Shown in pieces: positions 49,030 to 58,409 of a stretch of DNA of 64,000 nucleotides (its first letter is position 1; every line of letters starts with the position of its first letter). A program made the position numbers and the translations under genes. The DNA is taken from assembly GCA_030655215.1 (NCBI GenBank), contig JAURVZ010000084.1:186001-250000 (forward strand), given 5' to 3'. Source of the stretch: Pseudolabrys sp. GTDB lineage: Bacteria; Pseudomonadota; Alphaproteobacteria; Rhizobiales; Xanthobacteraceae. The notes below the pieces were generated by a model. That model was not told the origin of the DNA and made no database searches. It saw nothing but the letters and a program-made list of their open reading frames with translations.

Positions 49030-49686
49030 GCTCAACCCAGCGAGCACGGTCGCATCATCGCGGCGGCAGCCAAAGCGGCCCTCGCGCCGATCGGATGTGT
49101 GCGCAAAGGCCAGTCGCGCACCTGGCGAGCCGACCATCGCTATTGGGTCATTGACGTCGAATTCCAACCAAGCGGCTGGCAAAAGGGAAGCTACCTCAAT
49201 ATTTCTGTCGCGTGGCTTTGGAATGTGACCCACGGTTACGACTTTGCATATCGCGCGGGATCTTTCATTCCTTTCGAGACCGCAGAACAATTTACCCCGC
49301 CGATAAGAGAACTGGCCGCGATCGCCGCGACGGAAGTCTTGAAAGTCAGAGAACAATTCGGATCATTTTCGGACATTTTGGACTACATCAAAGCTGACAA
49401 CAGACGTGCACCCTGGCCCGGCTTCAATGCTGCTATCGTTTGCGGACTCGCTGGCGACATTGTCTCCGCTCGCCAATATTTTCATGAGGTTGAAGCATGG
49501 GATACCGATAAGTCCCCTTGGCGCGCGCGAGCGAAAATAGACGCGATTAAGCTTGAAGCGCTGCTCGATCGTCCGGAGCGTTTTCGAGACGCTGTTGCTG
49601 AGTGCATCGCCCGCCGCCGCCAACTCATGGGCCTGCCGCCCGACCCACACTGCTTTGATGAACTGGATTCCAAAGCAACGCCATGA
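49027..49686 (+). CDS. DUF4304-like hypothetical protein
   Basis: A 219-residue protein of unknown function, resembling DUF4304-type proteins in its N-terminal part (IGCVRKGQSRTWRADHRYWVIDVEFQPSGW and YLNISVAWLW). No signal peptide or membrane segment. Base composition appears less GC-rich than neighbouring housekeeping genes, which with its promoter style suggests horizontal acquisition. The start at 49027 (MAQPSEHG) is chosen because the track ORF would run into the divergent nitroreductase gene. The SD is weak. Confidence 0.7.
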   Translation: MAQPSEHGRIIAAAAKAALAPIGCVRKGQSRTWRADHRYWVIDVEFQPSGWQKGSYLNISVAWLWNVTHGYDFAYRAGSFIPFETAEQFTPPIRELAAIAATEVLKVREQFGSFSDILDYIKADNRRAPWPGFNAAIVCGLAGDIVSARQYFHEVEAWDTDKSPWRARAKIDAIKLEALLDRPERFRDAVAECIARRRQLMGLPPDPHCFDELDSKATP

Positions 49687-49746
49687 CCGGGCCAATATTC
49701 CTTCGAACAGGATGTCCCTTGCTTGTTGCTCCCTGCGCCCGCTCAA

Positions 49747-50154
49747 TCACTTCCTCCCTAATATCCGCGCCGCCTTCTCCAGACTCCGCCCGCCGAAATA
49801 AGCGGTGAGCACGATCATCGCCCATTGCGCGACGTCGCCGGTGAGCGGATCGGTCGTGCCGAGCCCGAGAACTTTGTCGATGACCACAACTTTCCACGCG
49901 TAAATGACAAAGGCGCCGGCAAACAGAGGACGCGGCAGCGCCGTGTACCAGCGCCCCTGCTCGGCAATGACCAGTTGCGTTGCTAATTCGCGCTCACGCT
50001 GCTGCAGCCCAAGTTCGCGCGCCGCCAGATCGGCGGCAATCTTCTCCGATGTATTCTCCGCCGTGAGCTTCGCCCGATAGCCATCGACGGCGGCCTTGGC
50101 GAACGGCCCGCCGAGCAGACTGCCGAGCCAGCCGAGAAGTGTGCTCAGCATCAT
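49747..50154 (-). CDS. GTA-type three-helix holin
   Basis: A 135-residue membrane protein resembling the holin family associated with gene transfer agents. It has an N-terminal amphipathic helix (MMLSTLLGWLGSLLGGPFAKAAVDGY), a charged coiled-coil (AENTSEKIAADLAARELGLQQRERELA) and two membrane helices (about residues 78-95 and 110-126). It would open the inner membrane for lysis and particle release with the adjacent muramidase. It overlaps the upstream small membrane protein gene by four bases. It is the last gene of the leftward phage-like cluster. Confidence 0.82.
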   Translation of the reverse strand: MMLSTLLGWLGSLLGGPFAKAAVDGYRAKLTAENTSEKIAADLAARELGLQQRERELATQLVIAEQGRWYTALPRPLFAGAFVIYAWKVVVIDKVLGLGTTDPLTGDVAQWAMIVLTAYFGGRSLEKAARILGRK

Positions 50155-50381
50155 TCACCTTTTGCCAGGCTACGGCGCCGCGCCAGTTCGGTCACGAGGC
50201 CAATGCCGATGACGTAATACGGCACGTATTTCGGCTGCAGCACAGACTGGACCGCGGCGCTGACGCTCGGGTCCTGCAGCAAGGCTTCCACCGCCACCAG
50301 CGCCAATCCGGCACAGGCGACGGCCCGCGCCCACAGGATGGTGATGGAGTGCATGAAGGATGATTTGATCTTGTCCCACAT
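50151..50381 (-). CDS. Small phage-type membrane protein
   Basis: A 76-residue protein with two hydrophobic segments (ITILWARAVACAGLALVAVEALL and YVPYYVIGIGLVTELARR). The start at 50381 has AGGAG seven bases upstream and overlaps the muramidase stop in TAATG. The holin gene overlaps its end by four bases. Its place between muramidase and holin suggests a lysis accessory or second holin. I do not recognise the family. Confidence 0.75.
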   Translation of the reverse strand: MWDKIKSSFMHSITILWARAVACAGLALVAVEALLQDPSVSAAVQSVLQPKYVPYYVIGIGLVTELARRRSLAKGE

Positions 50382-51008
50382 TAACGAACTCCTGTTGAAA
50401 ATGATTTCATGATGCGCGCGACAAGGCCGGCCCATCCGGCCGGCGCGGCCTTCGCCACCGGCGCCGCATCCGGCGCGCGCTTGAGCGGTTGCTCCGCAGC
50501 GAGCTTCAGCGAAAAGCTCTTCACCTCGGCGACGCGTCGGCCCCAGCCTTTGCCGAACACGTCCCAGGTCTTCAGCCGCTGCAGGAAGCGCAAGCGCTCA
50601 TCGCAAATCGCCGTCACCAGCGCACGCGCATCGGCCGCCTTCGCCGCGATGACGACGCGCATTCACCACACTGCTGTCGTCCGGCAGCTTGAGGCAGCGC
50701 CGCAGCACTTTGCCGCTGCGGCCGATGCCGGAATTCACGCCGTAGTCGAACACGGCATAATCGACACCGGCCGGCAGATCATCGCAGCGCTGCGCGTCCC
50801 AATATTTGGTGCGGTAAATGCGGTTGGCCTCACCCAGCGACATCGCTTTGACGTCGGCGGCTGTCCCGCCCGCCTTCACATATTTCCGGTAATCGTGGAT
50901 GGTGATGCCGAAATTGGTCGGCCCGCCCGGATCGGATGGATGATTGGTATAGCCGCCTTCGTGCTGCAACAGGCGCGCGAGCGCCGCTGAGAAGTTCTCA
51001 GCAGCCAT
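50381..51008 (-). pseudogene. GH108-type muramidase with single-base frameshift
   Basis: Phage-type peptidoglycan hydrolase split in two frames. The N-terminal part (from ATG 51008, with AGAGG upstream) contains the GH108 catalytic motif LLQHEGGYTNHPSDPGGPTNFGIT and most of the predicted peptidoglycan-binding region YAVFDYGVNSGIG. After KLPDDSSVVNA the frame changes, and the C-terminal part (ALVTAICDERLRFLQRLKTWDVFGKGW) continues in the frame of the 93-residue track ORF. One extra base in GCGC near 50657-50663 would account for it. The downstream gene starts in TAATG at the end of the second frame, showing that frame was the original end. It could be a sequencing error, but a decayed lysis gene is equally possible. 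Confidence 0.82.
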
Positions 51009-51130
51009 TGGTGGCCTCTTTTGTATGTTTAAATTCCGGGACAACACGCCGAACTTTGCGGCTCCCACTTCCTGGGGGGCACCGCCTGAGTTATGCTATA
51101 AGCAAGACAACCGCGGATAAGCTGACCTTC

Positions 51131-51907
51131 ATGCGCCCAACAAAGCTCGTCATGCTCCACTGCCCTAAGGCGGCGGGTACGTCGGTTTCGACGTATCTCG
51201 GGGCGTTCTTTAAGAACAAGACGGACCTGCCAGCGGCATCGTTCCGGCTATCGGACGAGAGCAAGTGGCCGAACTACAAAGCCTTCGATTTCATTCATGG
51301 GCACTGCGGTTACGATCTTGTTAGGTATCTCGGCGCGGAATTCCAATGCGTTACAAGCTTTAGACATCCGGTTGCCCGCCTTGCATCGCTGTACAATTTC
51401 TGGCGGAACGACACGATTGAGAGCCAGGTTGCGGAGGTCGTTAGCGAGAAAAACCCGCCACCACACAAGATCGCGCAGCATCTTGCTCACGAGCTCTCAT
51501 TTTCGGAATGGGTGGCATCTGACGAAAACGCCGTAACGATGTATACGCGCAACGCTCACACGCGGCAGATATTGCGAAACTGGTGGACGCCGAAGGACCT
51601 GTCGTGGTTCGATATGGAAATCGTTAAACACCGCATCCGCAAAATGCCTTGGTTCTATATCGCCGAGTTGCAGGCTGACTCGATGAGGTTGCTCGATGTG
51701 GCGTTCGGAAAGGCGATCACCAAACCGGACCTCGGACGAGAAAACGTCACGACCTACGCAAGAAAGCCGCAGACTTCGCCGACAGCGAAAGACGCCGAAG
51801 TGATCGCTCGCTACAATGCAGCAGACATTTTGATTTATAACTACGCACTAAAGAGACAGAAGAGCGCCGCCGCCTTAATGTCGCGGTCGTCTCTAGCGGC
51901 AGGATAA
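51131..51907 (+). CDS. Sulfotransferase family protein (Sulfotransfer_2-like)
   Basis: A 258-residue cytoplasmic or membrane-associated sulfotransferase that uses PAPS. The 5'-phosphosulfate loop reads HCPKAAGTSVSTYL and the 3'-phosphate motif SFRHPVARLASLYNFWRN. The start at 51131 begins MRPTKLVMLHCPK, which puts the PAPS loop at the expected N-terminal position. The 65 extra residues in the track ORF overlap the muramidase and are not homologous. It is on the opposite strand from the phage-like genes around it and is less GC-rich, which points to insertion as cargo. Likely substrate: a glycan or lipid headgroup. Five bases separate it from the next gene. Confidence 0.85.
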   Translation: MRPTKLVMLHCPKAAGTSVSTYLGAFFKNKTDLPAASFRLSDESKWPNYKAFDFIHGHCGYDLVRYLGAEFQCVTSFRHPVARLASLYNFWRNDTIESQVAEVVSEKNPPPHKIAQHLAHELSFSEWVASDENAVTMYTRNAHTRQILRNWWTPKDLSWFDMEIVKHRIRKMPWFYIAELQADSMRLLDVAFGKAITKPDLGRENVTTYARKPQTSPTAKDAEVIARYNAADILIYNYALKRQKSAAALMSRSSLAAG

Positions 51908-51912
51908 TTCCT

Positions 51913-52839
51913 ATGAAACCCGCACCTCTCGTTGCAAATGGCATTCCGAAATCTGGTACGTATTTTTTGGACGCCATCGTCAACGCGACAGGCCTGTGGC
52001 AATCAACGGGGCTTCATCTTGCTGCCCCGCATACCGTTGTCAGAAGTTCGGACGGCTCCACCTCCACCGACAGCCGGCCCGCAACCTCAGTCATCCCCGC
52101 GCTGGCCGATGGTACTTACGCCAATGCCCATATGATTTGGAGCTCTGAGATCGAGGCGGCAATATTGTCGCGTAACGCGAAGCATGTTCTCATCATTAGA
52201 GACCCGCGCGACACCATCGTTTCCATGATGCGATGGCAGACGTACAATCCAAAGTTCGTGACCAATGCAGCCGAGCAGGAAGCGCAAAGCGTCCTTCGGT
52301 TAGGGTTCGCTGATGATAGAGCGCGCGCCTTGCACTTCATTCACCGTATGCGCTGGAATGACTATGCCCAATACGCACCTTGGCTGAAATCTTCGGCTTG
52401 CCACGTCGTCCGCTTCGAAGAACTTTATAGCGAATTGACTGACGACAAGAGCGAGCTGACGTCGGTGAAGGGGCTTCTGAACTATCTCAGCGTCGGCGGC
52501 ATCGATTCCGCTTCTTTGCGGGCGACTCTGCACCAAGGCGTCACATCGTCTGGCATAAAGAACAAGATTGGCGCTTGGCGCGAACTGTTCGGAGAGGAAC
52601 ACATGAGTTTGCTGGACTATCCTGCTCTCAACGAATCGATGGCAGCCTTGGGCTACACTGCGCACAGTCACCCGGCGCTTACCAAAGTCGAGTTTTACGA
52701 TGATGCCAACGGCAAAAAAATGCGCCGTGAATATTGGAACCCGCAGCATCCCGAATGCCCGTCGCGCTATAGAGTGCATGTCGATCAGAGTGTTTACGTG
52801 CGCGCGGAGCCGGCAGAGGCTGCTGTATCTAACCCGTGA
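51913..52839 (+). CDS. Sulfotransferase domain protein (Sulfotransfer_1-like)
   Basis: A 308-residue PAPS-dependent sulfotransferase. The 5'-phosphosulfate loop is NGIPKSGTYFLDAIV and the 3'-phosphate motif IIRDPRDTIVSMMRW. A region GIKNKIGAWRELFGEEH resembles the late substrate and cofactor segment GxxxxKWR. It follows the other sulfotransferase by five bases on the same strand, so the two form a small operon. Both lie between the DUF2793 fibre gene and the lysis genes of the leftward phage-like cluster. The C-terminal extension (DANGKKMRREYWNPQHPE) is unusual. Confidence 0.86.
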   Translation: MKPAPLVANGIPKSGTYFLDAIVNATGLWQSTGLHLAAPHTVVRSSDGSTSTDSRPATSVIPALADGTYANAHMIWSSEIEAAILSRNAKHVLIIRDPRDTIVSMMRWQTYNPKFVTNAAEQEAQSVLRLGFADDRARALHFIHRMRWNDYAQYAPWLKSSACHVVRFEELYSELTDDKSELTSVKGLLNYLSVGGIDSASLRATLHQGVTSSGIKNKIGAWRELFGEEHMSLLDYPALNESMAALGYTAHSHPALTKVEFYDDANGKKMRREYWNPQHPECPSRYRVHVDQSVYVRAEPAEAAVSNP

Positions 52840-52909
52840 AAAGACATTGGCAGTTTGCTGTGCCGTTAGTATTGCAACCTGCAACAACACGGACCTCGCG
52901 AAGCCGGTC

Positions 52910-54025
52910 TCACGAGTAATCACCTCCGGTCGCCACCAACCCAGACGCGCTGCCAGGCAAGTAGGACGCGCCGCCACCAGCGGTGAAGATCACGCCGTTT
53001 CGAACCGCCGAATATCGGACGCCGGTAGCCGCGCCGGAATACGTAATGCCGCTCGCCTGCGCATATGAAAGACGGTCGGCGAGCGCGAAGGCGCCGCTGA
53101 ATGCTGGCGCCCCCGTGAGAGTCACAGTGCGGCCCGAGCCGCCGGTAACAATGCTGCCATGCGTCAACGCCTGGAGATGGTAGGACGCGCTGCCGGAGAT
53201 GGTATAATCGATCCCGTTCGCGACAATCTTTCCGTCGGTCGTGGCAAGCATTTGACCGCCGGCAATGGCGCCAAAGTCCATTGCCCCAGATACCGTGATA
53301 ACGCCGCCAGTGAGCGCGTTTATTCCCGCACCGGACGACGTTGCGATCTTGAGCCCGGCAATGGAAAGATTGCCGTAATTCGAGACAGAAATAGCGACGC
53401 CGGCTGTGGAGAGCAGCACGCTCGAAGGGGACAACGTGTTGCCACGAAGAGTGACGGTCCCGCGACCGACCCATGGACCGGCGACGGTGACCGACCCGGT
53501 GTAATTGCCGCTCTCCACCTGAATCGTAACGTCATATCCATTGAGATCGAGGGTAGCGACGACGTTGATCGCCTTCTGAATTGTCAGGAACGCGCCGCCC
53601 GACGAATTCGCCAAACCGTTGTTGCTGTCAGACCCATCGGTACGCACGTAGTATGTGCGGTTTGCCGTCAGAACTTCACGGCATGGCTTGATCACAGCCA
53701 CCCAGGCACTGCCGTTCCAGCTCAACAGCGCGCTCTCGTCGATGACATAGGCAAGCCAGCCGATGCGCGGCGCACTGAATTGCCAGGCGCCGTCCTGCCA
53801 CGCCGCAATGGCGTTGACATGGCTGGCCCATGCACCTGTCGCGCCGGTCTTGACGATCCAGCGTTGCCCTTCGGACGGCGAACCGGGCGGCGCGGTCAGA
53901 TCGCGGTCAAGCACTGCGAGTTGCACCAGAGTGTCGAGAATGCGCAAGGCTTCGTTGTGGGTGACGTGCTTCTGCGCCTGGCTGCCTTCAATGCAAGGCA
54001 GCGCCAGATTGGCGGTGTCGGTCAT
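52910..54025 (-). CDS. DUF2793 tail/fibre protein with beta-helix
   Basis: A 371-residue phage-type structural protein. The N-terminal DUF2793 domain (LPCIEGSQAQKHVTHNEALRILD through LSWNGSAWVAV, residues 5-110) is typical of GTA and rhizobial phage tails. The C-terminal part is a right-handed parallel beta-helix (repeats around VTVAGPWVGRGTVTLRGN and GVAISVSNYGNLSIAGLKI), likely a receptor-binding fibre or depolymerase-like domain. It lies 14 bases after the megatron gene. It is adjacent to the inserted sulfotransferases, and both may concern surface glycans. Confidence 0.85.
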   Translation of the reverse strand: MTDTANLALPCIEGSQAQKHVTHNEALRILDTLVQLAVLDRDLTAPPGSPSEGQRWIVKTGATGAWASHVNAIAAWQDGAWQFSAPRIGWLAYVIDESALLSWNGSAWVAVIKPCREVLTANRTYYVRTDGSDSNNGLANSSGGAFLTIQKAINVVATLDLNGYDVTIQVESGNYTGSVTVAGPWVGRGTVTLRGNTLSPSSVLLSTAGVAISVSNYGNLSIAGLKIATSSGAGINALTGGVITVSGAMDFGAIAGGQMLATTDGKIVANGIDYTISGSASYHLQALTHGSIVTGGSGRTVTLTGAPAFSGAFALADRLSYAQASGITYSGAATGVRYSAVRNGVIFTAGGGASYLPGSASGLVATGGDYS

Positions 54026-54039
54026 GTTTTGCGTCTCTG

Positions 54040-57000
54040 TTATTGAATTGCGAGCGTTATGTCGGCGGGGAAGCCGCGCCCGATCGTTGCCGAGAGTTGC
54101 ACCACGCGCAGGTGCAGGGTCGCTTGCGGCGCGCCGAAGTCGGTCAGTTCATGCGCGGCCGTATAGAGGACTGACGGTGTCGTTGCTGTCAGCGTGCGCA
54201 GCGCCGTCGCGCCAAGCATGACGTCAATCTCGTATGTCTCGCTGTCCTCGCCGAGCGGCACTTCGCCGGTCCAGCTGTCGCCGTCGGCGCGCGTGCGGCG
54301 GATCCAGCCGATGCTGACGCCACTGCCATCGCGCACGGCTTTGACATGGACTGGCGACAAGGGCCGCAGCGCCGTCGCGCGCGGTGTCGCGACGAGCGAT
54401 AGCGCTGATGCATCGCCGGTGTCGCGGCCGGCCGCGACCACGCGCAATTGCAATGGCCGCTCCAGCGCGCCGATGCCGCTCGCCACTGTCACGATCTGCG
54501 GATCGAGCAGCACAAACGGCGCGCCAGCGGCCAGCATTGGCGTCATCGCCCACTCGCTGCCGAATTGCCCGCGCAACAAGCGAGAGAGTTTGTACTCCCG
54601 CTCGCCCACTAATTCGGCATTGGCGAACTGGATCAATTCCCAATGGCCATCGGCATTACGCAAGGCCGCAACATTGGCGCCGCCGAGCACCGCATTGTCC
54701 GATGCCGATGCTAACGCGCCGCCGAAAAGCCGGACGCGGCATTCAGCCTTCTGCCAGCGCGCCGTCGGCCCGGCCGGCAGCACATCGAGCGTCTCGCCCA
54801 TTGTTGCGCGCGCCTGCGCCAGCGCCACGCGGCTGAAGCTCGCGCCATCGTGTGACGCCCAAACAGCCATCGCGCCCGGCCATGGCTCGGCCGAAACCGC
54901 CATGCGCATCAGCGGCACCGGCTGCTCCGCCGACAAAGCCGGCAGATCGAGCACAAGCGCATGCGCCGGCCCAAGTGCGGGCGGCAGCACGGTCGTGCGT
55001 TGCCGCGGCGCCTGCAGGCTGACATTGAACACTTCCGGATCGATCGAGCGCGCCCGCACCGCGCGCGCCTCGGCGTCGGTAATTTCCTCGATCTCGATCA
55101 GCCGCCGCCGTCCATTGATCGTCACGCCGGCGACATCGCCCGGCGTCAGTCCCAGCAAACTCGGCGGCAGCGCGAACACTGCGCTCTCTCGCCCGGCCCA
55201 CAGATCCTGCAGCCAGATCTCTGTGCGCCGCTCGACACTCACATCGTCACTGACAATGGCGAGGTCGGCATGCGCGCGCCGCGCCGACAATCCGACCAGC
55301 CGGCGCGAGGTCGCCGTCGCGCGCTGATAGTCGGCCGCCATTTCGGTGAAGCCAATCGACACCGCACGCGGCAGGTCGCTCTCCTGAGCGCGCACCAGCC
55401 GCGCCGGCGGCACATCCTCCGGCAAGACCAGATCGTCTTCCGTCAACTCGATCACCGGCGCGCCGCCGCGCTGGCGAAAGCGCAACACGCCGTCCTGCTC
55501 AACCGCGTCGAACTGAAACGCCAGCGCCAAAGGATCGAGCATGGCGCGCGGCGCCATCGGCCGGTCGACGACATAGCCATCCGGTCCCTCGCCGAGTTCA
55601 TCGGTCTCGGCATCGGTGACGCCATTGTCCTCAAGCAGCGTCGACACCAGCCCATCGAGCGTCGCATTGCCGAGGCGTCCGGTCAGCCAGTGCCCGCTCT
55701 GCCAATTGGCGGCGTCGCTCCACACATCGCCCGCGGCGGGGAACACCGGATAAGGCCGCGCATCCCAGGTCCACAGATGAATGGCGTCGGCCGTCACCAT
55801 GCGGCCGCCATAGACGCTCGACACCGGGTTGAGCGCGGCATCGCCGAACGCCGGATCGAAAGCCCCTAACACCGCTTCAAGAAAGCGGCGCTGGATCAAG
55901 TCATCGCGCTTGCCACTGGAGAAATATGGCAGCGCTGCTTCCGACGACTTGGCATCGGGAAATGTGCTCGGCTGGTTGGCGCCTTTGTCGACCGCGGGAC
56001 AGCCGAGTTCGGTCAGCCAGATCGGCTTGCTCTGCGGCACCCAGCCGGTCGGGCTGCCAAGCTCAACGCCACCGACACGTTCATAGTGCGGGCGCGACCA
56101 GAAATTCCAGATGTCCTTCTGCCGGTAGATCCACGGCTTGCCGAGGCCATCGGTAATGGCGCTGCGCGTTTGCGCCAGACGCGCGGCATCGTTGGCATAG
56201 TACCAGTCATAGGCCTCGCCGCTGTTGAGGTGCCCGGCGATGTAGTCGCGGCGATAAGGGCTATCGCTGAGCGCGCGGTCAAGCGCATTGGCGTCGTCGC
56301 GCCAGTCCGACAAAGGCGCGTAGTAGTCGATGCCGACACAGCCGATCGCCGATGACGCCCATAGCGGATCGAGCGGAAAGCGCACCTCGCTGCCGATCAC
56401 ATGCGAGCCATATTCGGTCCAGTCGGCGGCATAGGTGACAAGTGTATCGCCGCCAACAATGGCCTTCACATCCGCCGCCAGGGTCACCAGCGCATTCACC
56501 GCCGGATAGACACCGGAGGCCGAACGCACGCGCGTCAGCGCGCGCATCTCCGAGCCAATCAGAATAGCATCAACGCCGCCGGCGCTCTCGGCCAGCGCGG
56601 CATAGTGCAGAATCATCTTGCGGTAATTCCATGCGTCGGCGCCCCCGGCGAAGAACGTATTCACCTGGCTCGCGGCGGCAGCCGTGCCATCCACCGTGCC
56701 GGCGCGTTCCGGCGCCGGATCGCAGTTAATGCGCCCGCGCCATGGATAGGCCGGTTGCGACGCCGCGCCGCTATGCGGATCGCTGAGTGCATTGCCCGGC
56801 GCAATGTCCATCATCACGAACGGATAGAGCGTTACCTTCAGCCCGCGGGCTTTCAATTGCGCAATCAGATTCACCACGCTCCAGTCGGACGGCGTGCCCC
56901 CATAGGCTGGCCGCCCGCCGACACTCGACACCTGATAGGCGGCATCGCGCGTCACACCCGCAACGGACCACGTCGCGCCATGGGTTGTCTTGATAGAACT

Positions 57001-57906
57001 GTCGATGCCGGGCCGCACGCGGCACTGCCCGCAGCGCAAATCGCTGCCGAACCAACTCACCACAATGGCGACGCGCTCGAGGTTCGGCGCCACGGCCTGC
57101 AACTCGTCGAGCGAGGCAATCACGTCCGAGGCAGCAAACGTCACATGCCGGTTCTCAGGGCCCGATATGCCAGGTCCCAAAACTTGCACCACAGTCGACG
57201 GCTCATAGCCGAACTCGGTCGAACCCGGGATCAGCGTCACCGCGCGCACCATTTTCTCAAGCTGGCCGACCGCCCGCACCACCTCGAACGACAATTGCGG
57301 AATGCGGTTGCCGAAATCGGCGAGCGGCAGGCGCTCGATGACGACATAAGCCAGCCCGCGATAGGCCGGCGCGGCGCCTTCCTTGGCGACGATCAAGGGG
57401 TCTGGCGTCTGCGTCTCGTCGCCGGTGTAGACGCGCATGGTCACGCCGCTGAGATCGAGCGGTTTGCCATCGGCCCAGACACGCCGCACCGCACCGATCG
57501 GCCCTTCGCACAAGCCGAGCGCGAGATTGCCGTAATATGCGTAGGTCGTCGTCGTGGTGACTGTCGTGGTCGATCCGCCGCCGCCGGTGCTCTTGCCGCC
57601 GCCGGATTGCTCGGTCGAGGTGCTGGTGCTGACCACCTCTTGCAGATTGGTCGCCCAGATCACCTGCCCCGCCAGACGCGCGCGGCCATAGAGACGCGGG
57701 ATCGCCGCGCCATCCGTCGAGGCCATGACTTCGAGATCGGCGAGGCGCGGCCCTTCGACCGTGCGCTCGCGCCGCGAACCGAACAGAGCCTGGTCGATGG
57801 CGTTGCCGGCGACGGCGCCAACAACGCGACCGATTATCGCCCCCGCCGGCCCGAGCAATGACTTGCCGGCGACGCCGCCTGCCGCTGAAAGAAGGAGTGC
57901 TGCCAT
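54040..57906 (-). CDS. GTA baseplate multidomain protein megatron (orfg15-like)
   Basis: A 1288-residue tail-tip protein of the RcGTA g15 type. The N-terminal part has a Gly-rich hydrophobic segment and a hub-like region. It is followed by a glycoside-hydrolase TIM-barrel domain (around ILHYAALAESAGGVDAILIGSEMRAL and KPIWLTELGCPAVDKGANQPS, about residues 430-680), a phage tail-3-like domain (about 750-930) and C-terminal fibronectin-like domains. It contacts the host envelope and helps penetrate it. The start forms TAATG with the NlpC/P60 stop. Full length for the family and no frameshift. Confidence 0.92.
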   Translation of the reverse strand: MAALLLSAAGGVAGKSLLGPAGAIIGRVVGAVAGNAIDQALFGSRRERTVEGPRLADLEVMASTDGAAIPRLYGRARLAGQVIWATNLQEVVSTSTSTEQSGGGKSTGGGGSTTTVTTTTTYAYYGNLALGLCEGPIGAVRRVWADGKPLDLSGVTMRVYTGDETQTPDPLIVAKEGAAPAYRGLAYVVIERLPLADFGNRIPQLSFEVVRAVGQLEKMVRAVTLIPGSTEFGYEPSTVVQVLGPGISGPENRHVTFAASDVIASLDELQAVAPNLERVAIVVSWFGSDLRCGQCRVRPGIDSSIKTTHGATWSVAGVTRDAAYQVSSVGGRPAYGGTPSDWSVVNLIAQLKARGLKVTLYPFVMMDIAPGNALSDPHSGAASQPAYPWRGRINCDPAPERAGTVDGTAAAASQVNTFFAGGADAWNYRKMILHYAALAESAGGVDAILIGSEMRALTRVRSASGVYPAVNALVTLAADVKAIVGGDTLVTYAADWTEYGSHVIGSEVRFPLDPLWASSAIGCVGIDYYAPLSDWRDDANALDRALSDSPYRRDYIAGHLNSGEAYDWYYANDAARLAQTRSAITDGLGKPWIYRQKDIWNFWSRPHYERVGGVELGSPTGWVPQSKPIWLTELGCPAVDKGANQPSTFPDAKSSEAALPYFSSGKRDDLIQRRFLEAVLGAFDPAFGDAALNPVSSVYGGRMVTADAIHLWTWDARPYPVFPAAGDVWSDAANWQSGHWLTGRLGNATLDGLVSTLLEDNGVTDAETDELGEGPDGYVVDRPMAPRAMLDPLALAFQFDAVEQDGVLRFRQRGGAPVIELTEDDLVLPEDVPPARLVRAQESDLPRAVSIGFTEMAADYQRATATSRRLVGLSARRAHADLAIVSDDVSVERRTEIWLQDLWAGRESAVFALPPSLLGLTPGDVAGVTINGRRRLIEIEEITDAEARAVRARSIDPEVFNVSLQAPRQRTTVLPPALGPAHALVLDLPALSAEQPVPLMRMAVSAEPWPGAMAVWASHDGASFSRVALAQARATMGETLDVLPAGPTARWQKAECRVRLFGGALASASDNAVLGGANVAALRNADGHWELIQFANAELVGEREYKLSRLLRGQFGSEWAMTPMLAAGAPFVLLDPQIVTVASGIGALERPLQLRVVAAGRDTGDASALSLVATPRATALRPLSPVHVKAVRDGSGVSIGWIRRTRADGDSWTGEVPLGEDSETYEIDVMLGATALRTLTATTPSVLYTAAHELTDFGAPQATLHLRVVQLSATIGRGFPADITLAIQ

Positions 57907-58343
57907 TAGTCACCAACTCCGGGAAACCGGAACGCATAAGCAATGTGCCGCCGCCACCAAGGCGCCAGCGCCACTTCGGCAACCGAAGCGCCGTCATGCG
58001 CGTGCACGATCTTGTCAGGCGCCGTGATAATGGCGGCATGCTTGGCCGGCAGATTGCTGCGCCAGCGAAACAGCAACACGTCGCCTTCAGAGAATGCGTT
58101 GCGGTCGATGAGTATCAAGTGTCGCGCTGCGGCTTCGGCCAGCGACTCGCTGCCGGCCGCTTCCGCCCAGTCCGGCGCATAGGCTGGCGCTTGCTCCGGC
58201 TCGTCGCCGATCACGGCGCGCCACACACCGCGCACCAGCCCGAGACAATCGCAGCCGATACCTTTCAGTGATGCCTGATGCCGATAGGGCGTGCCGATCC
58301 AGCCGCGCGCTTCCGCGACGATGAGAGAACGAGTGATAGTCAT
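57906..58343 (-). CDS. NlpC/P60 cell-wall peptidase (GTA orfg14-like)
   Basis: A 145-residue tail-associated peptidoglycan peptidase. The catalytic cysteine lies in GIGCDCLGLVRGVWR and the histidine in AKHAAIITAPDKIVHAH. The start at 58343 (MTITRSLIVAEA) has GAGG five bases upstream. The stop overlaps the megatron ATG by one base. A repeat element (58352-58409) separates it from the hub gene, which in other GTA clusters is nearly contiguous. Confidence 0.92.
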   Translation of the reverse strand: MTITRSLIVAEARGWIGTPYRHQASLKGIGCDCLGLVRGVWRAVIGDEPEQAPAYAPDWAEAAGSESLAEAAARHLILIDRNAFSEGDVLLFRWRSNLPAKHAAIITAPDKIVHAHDGASVAEVALAPWWRRHIAYAFRFPGVGD

Positions 58344-58351
58344 GGGGACCT

Positions 58352-58409
58352 CGTGTCCCGGACGCAGCGCAGCGTTCTTCACGATGCGAGATCCGGGACC
58401 CCGGTTACT
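58352..58409. repeat. Intergenic palindromic repeat, copy 1
   Basis: A REP-like element with outer arms CCCGGA/TCCGGG and the right end ATCCGGGACCCCGGTTACT shared exactly with the copy at 62749-62808. It lies between the hub and NlpC/P60 genes, and the hub stop codon (TAA) lies inside its right end. This suggests insertion altered the C-terminus of the hub protein. Confidence 0.72.

Noticed and set aside
50381-51068. Programmed ribosomal frameshift in the muramidase
   Set aside because: No slippery heptamer or following pseudoknot is evident at the junction. An indel or a sequencing error explains it more simply.
56401-57861. 486-residue plus-strand ORF
   Set aside because: Antisense to the megatron gene. 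Arg/His-rich shadow sequence.
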